22,464 nucleotides of DNA from positions 1-22,464 of the forward strand of contig DFQY01000006.1 of NCBI GenBank assembly GCA_002378005.1, given 5' to 3'. The translations under genes were made by a program, and so were the position numbers. Source of the stretch: Flavobacteriales bacterium UBA3477 (GTDB lineage: Bacteria; Bacteroidota; Bacteroidia; Flavobacteriales; Schleiferiaceae). The notes below the pieces were generated by a model. That model saw only the letters and a program-made list of their open reading frames with translations, searched no databases and was not told where the DNA came from. Below, one piece after another: positions 8,685-13,208 of the stretch (its first letter is position 1; every line of letters begins with the position of its first letter).

Positions 8685-9597
8685 CTTTACTCCAGGTTAG
8701 ATCGAGTCGTTCTGCAATGCGCAGCTTGGCACTTGTTGCTCGAGGGTTTCTTGCATTTTCTTCTGCTTTGGCCACGATGGGTTTGCGGGTGATGGCTTTG
8801 TACGGGACGTGTTTGACTCCGTAGAAATCGCTTTCGGTTTGTCCTTCGGCTTTGCCTTCTCGGATAAAGTTTTTGACCATGCGGTCCTCTAAGCTGTGGT
8901 AGCTCATAATGACCAAACGACCGCCGGGCTTGAGTACATCTGTGGCGCCGTAAAGCATTTCCTCGAGGACCTCTAGCTCTTGGTTGACCTCCATTCGAAG
9001 GCCTTGGAATACTTGGGCGAGGTATTTGTGCCACTGGCCTTTTGGGGCAAGGGATTCTACCAATTCTCTGAGCTCTGTAGTGGTTGCCAAAGGAGCTGAA
9101 GCTCGTGCCATCAAAATGGCGTTGACTAGAGGGCGCAAGCTTTTTAGGTCGGTGTGTTTGCGGAACAGGTCGTACAAGGCTTGTTCCTCGTAGGTCGCCA
9201 ACACGTCGGCAGCGGAAATCCCGGTATTTGGATTCATGCGCATATCTAGCGGGCCATCGAATCTGATGGAGAATCCGCGCTCACCTTCATCGAACTGGTG
9301 AGAGCTGACGCCTAGGTCGGCCAAGATCCCGTCCACGTGTTTGGCGCCGTGTAGGCGAAGGTGGTTTTTGATGTAGCGGAAGTTCGCGGCGATGAAAACC
9401 AAGTTCGGATGCTCCGGCAGGTTGTGCTTGGCATCGGGATCTTGATCAAAGGCGTATAGCTTGCCAGTGGTAAGTTGTTCCAAGATGGCCTTACTATGAC
9501 CGCCGCCGCCAAAGGTCACGTCAACGTACGACCCTGTTGAATCGATGTTGAGGCCTTCAAGACATTCCGCTAGGAGAACAGGATCATGGTAGCTCAT
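8677..9597 (-). CDS. rsmH: RsmH (MraW), 16S rRNA C1402 N4-methyltransferase
   Basis: SAM-dependent methyltransferase modifying N4 of C1402 in 16S rRNA. The 306-residue product starts MSYHDPVLLAE, typical of the family, then shows the SAM loop VDVTFGGGGHSKAIL (25-39), DQDPDA (51-56), ILADLGVSSHQFD (91-103), ERGFSIRFDGPLDMRM (106-121), the APKGQWH and LAQVFQGLRMEVN blocks and the SYHSLEDRMVKNF motif. Its ATG lies 14 bases inside the 3' end of mraZ, and its own 3' end overlaps ftsL. Assignment is secure. Confidence 0.97.
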   Translation of the reverse strand: MSYHDPVLLAECLEGLNIDSTGSYVDVTFGGGGHSKAILEQLTTGKLYAFDQDPDAKHNLPEHPNLVFIAANFRYIKNHLRLHGAKHVDGILADLGVSSHQFDEGERGFSIRFDGPLDMRMNPNTGISAADVLATYEEQALYDLFRKHTDLKSLRPLVNAILMARASAPLATTTELRELVESLAPKGQWHKYLAQVFQGLRMEVNQELEVLEEMLYGATDVLKPGGRLVIMSYHSLEDRMVKNFIREGKAEGQTESDFYGVKHVPYKAITRKPIVAKAEENARNPRATSAKLRIAERLDLTWSKDV

Positions 9598-10057
9598 TCT
9601 GACTTGGGTTTATTCCGCCCATTACTTCTTCGGCGAGCAATCCAAAGTCATCACTATCCATGTTCACAGCATTTTCATACGCTTCCTTATCCCAAATCTC
9701 TACGATCCCGTTGTGTGCACTGAGCACGACATCGCGGCTGAGGTTGGCAAAGGCTTTGAGGTCGGCGCTGATCCCTATGCGGGTGGCGCCGTCGAGCTCT
9801 ACAAGCTTTACTCCTGCGGTGAACAGTCGAATGAAATCGTTGTGCTTCTTCACGAAGCGATTCAAGGTGTTGACCTTGTTCATGACCCCATTCCACTCTT
9901 GCATTGGATATAATTCCAAACACTGACTAAATACACTTCTCTTCAACACGAAAGCATCGTCCATCGCCGGCGCTAGCTGCTTTTTCAGCGCTGCCGGGAG
10001 GCTGATGCGACCCTTCGCATCCATCTTGCATTCGTGTACTCCGATCAGATTTAACAT
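9584..10057 (-). CDS. mraZ: MraZ, transcriptional regulator of the dcw cluster
   Basis: DNA-binding protein with two AbrB-like (SpoVT/MazE fold) repeats that in other bacteria binds TGGGN direct repeats in its own promoter. From the ATG at 10057 the protein has 157 residues. The first repeat contains HECKMDAKGRISLPAALK near the N-terminus; the second contains DGATRIGISADLKAFA. The frame is open upstream to 10120, but those codons run through the promoter and the MraZ boxes and the family starts with M(L)NLIG-type residues, so the ATG at 10057 is preferred. It heads the operon and overlaps rsmH by 14 bases. Two TGGGA repeats lie 38-52 bases upstream, consistent with autoregulation. Confidence 0.95.
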   Translation of the reverse strand: MLNLIGVHECKMDAKGRISLPAALKKQLAPAMDDAFVLKRSVFSQCLELYPMQEWNGVMNKVNTLNRFVKKHNDFIRLFTAGVKLVELDGATRIGISADLKAFANLSRDVVLSAHNGIVEIWDKEAYENAVNMDSDDFGLLAEEVMGGINPSQNELP

Positions 10058-10077
10058 GTGTATAGACTGCTCTCTTA

Positions 10078-10085
10078 CAAAAGTA
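10078..10085 (-). promoter_or_regulatory. -7 promoter element of mraZ/dcw operon (TACTTTTG)
   Basis: The minus strand reads TACTTTTG, an exact match to the Bacteroidota -7 consensus TAnnTTTG, ending 20 bases before the mraZ ATG. A TTTG that could serve as the -33 element lies at 10113-10110, 24 bases upstream, slightly long for this promoter class. A second match, TACGTTTG, lies at 10117-10110. The match is seen in the sequence; use as a promoter is inferred. Confidence 0.55.
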
Positions 10086-10094
10086 GAATTATCA

Positions 10095-10109
10095 TCCCAC
10101 GATTTCCCA
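10095..10109 (-). promoter_or_regulatory. MraZ box: two TGGGA direct repeats spaced by 5 bases
   Basis: On the minus strand the sequence is TGGGA-AATCG-TGGGA (10109-10105 and 10099-10095). TGGGN repeats with 5-base spacers are the known MraZ operator in E. coli and Mycoplasma. The pair lies between the candidate -33 and -7 elements of the mraZ promoter, a position expected to repress. Only two repeats are present; three or more are common elsewhere. Confidence 0.75.
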
Positions 10110-10117
10110 CAAACGTA
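10110..10117 (-). promoter_or_regulatory. Second candidate -7 element upstream of mraZ (TACGTTTG)
   Basis: The minus strand reads TACGTTTG, another TAnnTTTG match, immediately upstream of the TGGGA repeats. Its TTTG could alternatively act as the -33 element of the promoter at 10085-10078, so the two readings compete. If it were an independent promoter, MraZ bound at 10095-10109 would sit just downstream of it. Confidence 0.35.
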
Positions 10118-10122
10118 CACAT

Positions 10123-10131
10123 TGTGAATAA
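10123..10131 (-). promoter_or_regulatory. DnaA-box-like sequence 1 (TTATTCACA)
   Basis: The minus strand reads TTATTCACA, an exact match to the DnaA box consensus TTATNCACA. It lies just upstream of the mraZ promoter elements. DnaA binding is inferred from the consensus only. Confidence 0.4.
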
Positions 10132-10181
10132 CTTTTGCTATTCATTTGATGTAAAATTCTTCTAGGCCTTATTTAGAGCGG

Positions 10182-10196
10182 TGGGAAGAAGTGGGA
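10182..10196 (+). promoter_or_regulatory. Second TGGGA-N5-TGGGA pair, facing engB
   Basis: The plus strand reads TGGGA-AGAAG-TGGGA, the same half-site and spacing as the mraZ operator but in the opposite orientation, 72 bases away. It lies about 69 bases upstream of the engB -7 element. The next ten-base step (10202-10206, TGAAA) is not a match. Pattern is direct observation; MraZ binding and any effect on engB are inferred. Confidence 0.5.
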
Positions 10197-10212
10197 GAAG
10201 GTGAAATTAGGA

Positions 10213-10221
10213 TGTGAATAA
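10213..10221 (-). promoter_or_regulatory. DnaA-box-like sequence 2 (TTATTCACA)
   Basis: A second exact copy of TTATTCACA on the minus strand, 81 bases from the first and in the same orientation. It sits between the plus-strand TGGGA pair and the engB promoter. Confidence 0.4.
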
Positions 10222-10224
10222 GAT

Positions 10225-10233
10225 TGTGAATAG
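10225..10233 (-). promoter_or_regulatory. DnaA-box-like sequence 3 (CTATTCACA, one mismatch)
   Basis: Third copy on the minus strand with one departure from TTATNCACA (first base C), starting 12 bases from copy 2, about one helical turn. It adds to the impression of a cluster but would be weak on its own. Confidence 0.3.
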
Positions 10234-10236
10234 CTC

Positions 10237-10253
10237 TGGGTCCAATTGGCCCA
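10237..10253. promoter_or_regulatory. Palindrome upstream of engB promoter, candidate operator
   Basis: The sequence TGGGTCCAATTGGCCCA is an inverted repeat with arms TGGG(T)CCAA and TTGGCCCA, perfect apart from one extra T. It covers the place where the -33 element of the engB promoter should lie. The ends are TGGGN half-sites in inverted orientation. Binding partner unknown. Confidence 0.4.
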
Positions 10254-10264
10254 AGAAAATGGCC

Positions 10265-10272
10265 TAACTTTG
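10265..10272 (+). promoter_or_regulatory. -7 promoter element of engB (TAACTTTG)
   Basis: Exact match to the Bacteroidota -7 consensus TAnnTTTG, 17 bases before the engB ATG, which would give a very short leader. A TTG at 10246-10248 could act as -33 with a spacer of 16 bases. Confidence 0.55.
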
Positions 10273-10289
10273 CACCAATACTAGAACAG

Positions 10290-10907
10290 ATGAAGATTAA
10301 CACTGCCGAATTCATGAAATCCTCCGCGCGCATCAGCGAATGCCCGGACCCCATCAAAAATGAATTTGCCTTCATCGGTAGATCGAACGTTGGGAAGAGC
10401 TCGTTGATCAATATGTTGGTGCAGCGCAAGGACCTGGCAAAGACCTCTGGTCGCCCTGGAAAAACCCAGCTCATCAACCACTTTGAAATCAATGAGCAAT
10501 GGTATTTGGTCGACTTGCCGGGCTATGGCTACGCGAAGACCTCAAAGACCAAGCGTGCCGAATTTCAAAAGATGATCACGAACTACATCAAGAACCGTGA
10601 GAACCTCATCAATACGTTCGTGTTGGTGGACAGTCGCCACGACCCACAAAAGATAGACCTCGAATTCATGCAGTGGTGTGGCATGGAAGGCATTCCCTTT
10701 TCCATCGTCTTTACCAAAATCGACAAGCTAGGCTCTTCTGCGCTCATGAAACAGATTGCGCATTACAAGAAGAAATTGCTGTTGCAGTGGGAGGCTTTAC
10801 CGCCAGTATTTATGACTTCGGCCGAGGGAAAATCAGGCCGTGAAGAGGTGTTGAGGTATATCGACGAACTCAATGCAAGCATAAGCCCACAGATGTATGG
10901 GAAATAA
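10290..10907 (+). CDS. engB: EngB/YsxC/YihA, ribosome biogenesis GTPase
   Basis: Essential small GTPase involved in large ribosomal subunit assembly and linked to cell division in some bacteria. The 205-residue protein carries G1 GRSNVGKSS (30-38), a switch I region GRPGKTQLINHF (54-65), G3 DLPGYGYA (75-82), G4 TKID (142-145, where many relatives have TKAD or NKxD) and G5 TSAEGKSGR (176-184). Length and motif order are those of the family. It is divergent from mraZ across a 232-bp regulatory region and has its own -7 element. Its last codons overlap a small downstream ORF. Confidence 0.96.
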   Translation: MKINTAEFMKSSARISECPDPIKNEFAFIGRSNVGKSSLINMLVQRKDLAKTSGRPGKTQLINHFEINEQWYLVDLPGYGYAKTSKTKRAEFQKMITNYIKNRENLINTFVLVDSRHDPQKIDLEFMQWCGMEGIPFSIVFTKIDKLGSSALMKQIAHYKKKLLLQWEALPPVFMTSAEGKSGREEVLRYIDELNASISPQMYGK

Positions 10908-11043
10908 GAAGCTTCTTATCGCACTTTTGATTTTTGGTGCAGGATTGGCCCTGGCCATCGCATTGAAAATGTATCCCTTGTTTATCGGATTGGGCTCAGG
11001 CCTAGGATGGGCCTATTATTTCAATGTCCGTCCCAAAAAGTAA
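10897..11043 (+). CDS. Small hypothetical membrane protein, 48 residues
   Basis: An ATG inside the last codons of engB opens a frame of 48 codons ending TAA at 11041-11043. The product starts MGNKKLLIALLIFGAGLALA, continues through a short hinge KMYPL, a second hydrophobic stretch FIGLGSGLGWAYYF and ends NVRPKK. This is a positive-inside hairpin of two membrane segments with basic residues at both ends, so both termini are predicted to be cytoplasmic. The 11-base overlap with engB suggests translational coupling. The frame fills the gap up to the convergent gldC exactly and has a protein-like composition, which argues it is real. I recognise no family and assign no function. Confidence 0.65.
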   Translation: MGNKKLLIALLIFGAGLALAIALKMYPLFIGLGSGLGWAYYFNVRPKK

Positions 11044-11054
11044 CGGTTACTTTT
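11036..11054. terminator. A+T-rich stem-loop shared by two convergent genes
   Basis: AAAAGTAA-CGG-TTACTTTT is a perfect 8-bp stem with a 3-base loop, flanked by A and T runs, so both strands end in a U tract. It contains the stop codons of both the small membrane ORF (AAG TAA) and gldC (AAG TAA on the other strand). It could terminate in both directions, but the stem has a single G-C pair and is weak for an intrinsic terminator. Confidence 0.35.
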
Positions 11055-11391
11055 CTGGCGAGATCAAACCTGTTTTTTCTCCGAAATAGCGAGCGAAATC
11101 GCGCATATCTGCCGCTAATGCTGTGTCTTCCGTGGCGCGCTCATATCCGTCGGCCATGGAAATAAAGGTCTGGTGGTACATGCGCTTCATGTCGTCCATG
11201 AGCATGTCTTTGGTCCACAAATCGATGCGCAAACATTCAGAATTTTTATCGTCCCAAACGCCCATCATCAACGCTTTTGCTTGCTCGTTGGTTACCCCAC
11301 CATCAGTGGCGTCCCAAGTAATGGTTTCCGGAATTTTGTTTTCGTCAAGTCCGACGGTGATTTTGATTTCGCTTTCTTTCTGTACAGCCAT
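11047..11391 (-). CDS. gldC: Gliding motility protein GldC
   Basis: A 114-residue soluble protein with no signal peptide or membrane segment, matching GldC of Flavobacteriia: the early block SEIKITVGLDENKIPE, then TWDATDGGVTNEQAKALMMG, VWDDKN, IDLWTKDM and MYHQTFISMADGYERAT. In Flavobacterium, gldC accompanies gldB and its loss lowers gliding without abolishing it; its biochemical role is unknown. The start ATG shares one base with the gldB stop (TAATG), so the two are co-translated. The presence of gldB and gldC does not prove that the organism glides, since non-gliding relatives keep these genes. Confidence 0.93.
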   Translation of the reverse strand: MAVQKESEIKITVGLDENKIPETITWDATDGGVTNEQAKALMMGVWDDKNSECLRIDLWTKDMLMDDMKRMYHQTFISMADGYERATEDTALAADMRDFARYFGEKTGLISPEK

Positions 11392-12401
11392 TACGGTTTG
11401 TATTTAGCGTCGCGCAAGAATTTCTGAGCGTCGCGGATTCGTATCAAAGATTGTAGGTAGAGATCGCGGTGATTCTCCGCATATGAGTTGACTAATTTAT
11501 ACCCTATGTACCGAGCCACTCGACCGGGAATCTCGGTGTCCATGGCGGTGCCTAGCTTGGAAAAAGGTGCTGGTTCGCTGAGGCGTTGACGAATCATCAT
11601 GTCGGTTGAAAACAGTAATTGGTCACGGACAAACACCTCCCATATATTGGCTTCGTTGGATTCCAAAAATGCCCATTCCTCTGGGCCATATCCTAAAATT
11701 TCCGCAGCCTCAATCTCATAGCCCGTCAATGCTTCACTGGCCACCGCCACCTTGCCGTGGTAAATCATTTGCCCCAACAAGGTAGGGTCGTTGAAATTCT
11801 CCAATCCCATTGTCGCCAAAATCGCATGAGCATATTCCACGGGAATCTGACTTGGTCGCAAAAGTGCACGCTGGTATGCTGGGATGTATTCATATCCTGG
11901 GTAGCTCACACCCAAGAAATTATCTAGCCCCACAAAGGCCTTTGCAGGATCGCCTTCCTCTGTCCCAGGGTAGTAAAGGCAAGGGGTTTCAAGGTCGATA
12001 CCGCTGATGTAGAAGTACAGTGCTTCGGGATGGGGTACGCCGAGTAACTCTTTAGCTCTGCCGCTCACCGCATTCAGATCGTTGGCAATCGCTTCCTTGT
12101 CCATCAGGTTCTGTACGTTGGTATAATGGTCGCGCAATGTAGGATTGGCGCGCTCTTGCTTCCAAAAATTTGGGATGGGGTTGGATTCAAAAAAAGGATT
12201 GAAATAAGTGGCCAATTCTTTCATATCGATAGAATCCCCACCGAACAACGCCTCATCGAAATGGCGCACTTCCCAATCAAATCGCATATCACCTTCTGTG
12301 GTATATAATGAACTTGGCCCCCCAAAACTTCGTTGAATAAAGAAGCCGATAGCGACCAGGAGGGTTGCGGCGAAGAGGTATATTTGGTACGTGCCTTTCA
12401 T
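11391..12401 (-). CDS. gldB: Gliding motility protein GldB, without a lipobox
   Basis: A 336-residue protein resembling GldB: an N-terminal hydrophobic segment (about residues 6-22, QIYLFAATLLVAIGFFI), then FDWEVRHFDEALF, YFNPFFESNP, and a long acidic alpha-helical body with LSEPAPFSKLGTAMDTEIPGR near the end. GldB of Flavobacterium johnsoniae is a lipoprotein required for gliding. Here there is no Cys near the N-terminus; the only Cys is in ETPCLYYPG, deep in the chain. It would therefore be anchored by an uncleaved membrane segment. It is followed directly by gldC and is divergent from nadE with 24 bases between the start codons. A TAATTTTG -7 element lies 5 bases before its ATG. Confidence 0.88.
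   Translation of the reverse strand: MKGTYQIYLFAATLLVAIGFFIQRSFGGPSSLYTTEGDMRFDWEVRHFDEALFGGDSIDMKELATYFNPFFESNPIPNFWKQERANPTLRDHYTNVQNLMDKEAIANDLNAVSGRAKELLGVPHPEALYFYISGIDLETPCLYYPGTEEGDPAKAFVGLDNFLGVSYPGYEYIPAYQRALLRPSQIPVEYAHAILATMGLENFNDPTLLGQMIYHGKVAVASEALTGYEIEAAEILGYGPEEWAFLESNEANIWEVFVRDQLLFSTDMMIRQRLSEPAPFSKLGTAMDTEIPGRVARYIGYKLVNSYAENHRDLYLQSLIRIRDAQKFLRDAKYKP
12379..12386 (+). promoter_or_regulatory. -7 element for nadE inside gldB (TATATTTG)
   Basis: Exact TAnnTTTG match on the plus strand, within the first codons of gldB and 39 bases before the nadE ATG. I see no convincing -33 partner at the usual distance. Confidence 0.35.
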
Positions 12402-12406
12402 CGGGT

Positions 12407-12414
12407 CAAAATTA
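12407..12414 (-). promoter_or_regulatory. -7 element for gldB (TAATTTTG)
   Basis: Exact TAnnTTTG match on the minus strand, separated from the gldB ATG by only five bases. Transcription starting at the usual distance would give a leaderless or nearly leaderless mRNA. Confidence 0.4.
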
Positions 12415-12425
12415 AGGGGAAAGCA

Positions 12426-13208
12426 ATGAAATTACAGGAAACGGCAGATCATATTACGAATTGGTTGAAAAGCTATGCGGAGAACGCTGGCGTCAAGGGC
12501 TTTGTTGTAGGCGTTAGTGGCGGAATAGATTCTGCGCTTACCTCTACACTTTGTGCCCGCACCGGCCTCGAAGTGCTCACCTTAGAAATGCCCATCCACC
12601 AGCATCCCGATCAAGCCTCGCGTGGTCAAGAACATCAAGCTTGGCTGGCAGCAAACTTCCCAAACACGCACCACCTACAGGTTGATCTTACCCCGGTATA
12701 CGACCAATTCGTTGCCTCCATGCAACCTGGAGGCGCGGACCACGAACTCTCCCTGGCCAACTCACGTGCGCGCCTGCGCATGTCTACCCTCTATTACCAC
12801 GGCCAAGCCAATGGTTTATTGGTGGCAGGAACCGGAAATAAAGTCGAAGATTTTGGCGTAGGTTTTTACACTAAATACGGCGACGGCGGGGTAGACCTCA
12901 GTCCCATTGCAGATTTGGTGAAAACTGAAGTATTCGCTTTGGCGCGTCACTTAGGCGTAGTTAGCAGCATTTTGGATGCCAAACCAACAGACGGTCTATG
13001 GGGCGATGATCGCACCGATGAAGATCAACTAGGTGCCACGTATCCAGAATTAGAATGGGCTATGACAGAGCACGAGGCAGGTAAGTCGGTATCAGATTTT
13101 TCAGGCCGCGAAGCTGAGGTCATGCAGATTTACTTGCGATTTAACACCGCGAACAAGCATAAAATGATGCCAATTCCGGTGTGTGAGATTCCGGTGGCGT
13201 TGAAATAG
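12426..13208 (+). CDS. nadE: NadE, ammonia-dependent NAD+ synthetase
   Basis: Catalyses the last step of NAD+ synthesis, amidating deamido-NAD+ with ATP. From the ATG at 12426 the protein has 260 residues, the size of the stand-alone NH3-dependent form with no glutaminase domain. The ATP pyrophosphatase loop SGGIDSA lies at 31-37; the characteristic GTGNKVEDFGVGFYTKYGDG is at 135-154, followed by VDLSPIADLVKTEVFALAR and the WGDDRTDEDQLGATYPELE block. The frame is open upstream to 12333 through gldB and its promoter, but those codons do not resemble the family. The stop codon abuts that of the convergent GH92 gene with no base between. Confidence 0.95.
   Translation: MKLQETADHITNWLKSYAENAGVKGFVVGVSGGIDSALTSTLCARTGLEVLTLEMPIHQHPDQASRGQEHQAWLAANFPNTHHLQVDLTPVYDQFVASMQPGGADHELSLANSRARLRMSTLYYHGQANGLLVAGTGNKVEDFGVGFYTKYGDGGVDLSPIADLVKTEVFALARHLGVVSSILDAKPTDGLWGDDRTDEDQLGATYPELEWAMTEHEAGKSVSDFSGREAEVMQIYLRFNTANKHKMMPIPVCEIPVALK

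Noticed and set aside
10058..10120. Longer mraZ starting at 10120
   Set aside because: The extra codons run through the TGGGA repeats and the -7 element; the ATG at 10057 gives the family N-terminus.
10058..10289. Chromosomal replication origin, suggested by DnaA-box-like repeats between divergent genes
   Set aside because: No dnaA, dnaN or other origin-linked gene is near, and no clear AT-rich unwinding repeats are seen. In the 60-base lines I tallied, the plus strand has more G than C to the left (3001: 21 G, 13 C; 9001: 20 G, 12 C) and more C than G to the right (10321: 12 G, 21 C; 12541: 10 G, 25 C), the opposite of the usual change at an origin. A full cumulative skew of the genome would settle it.
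12333..12425. Longer nadE starting at 12333 (TTG)
   Set aside because: The extra codons lie in gldB and the promoter region and do not resemble NadE.
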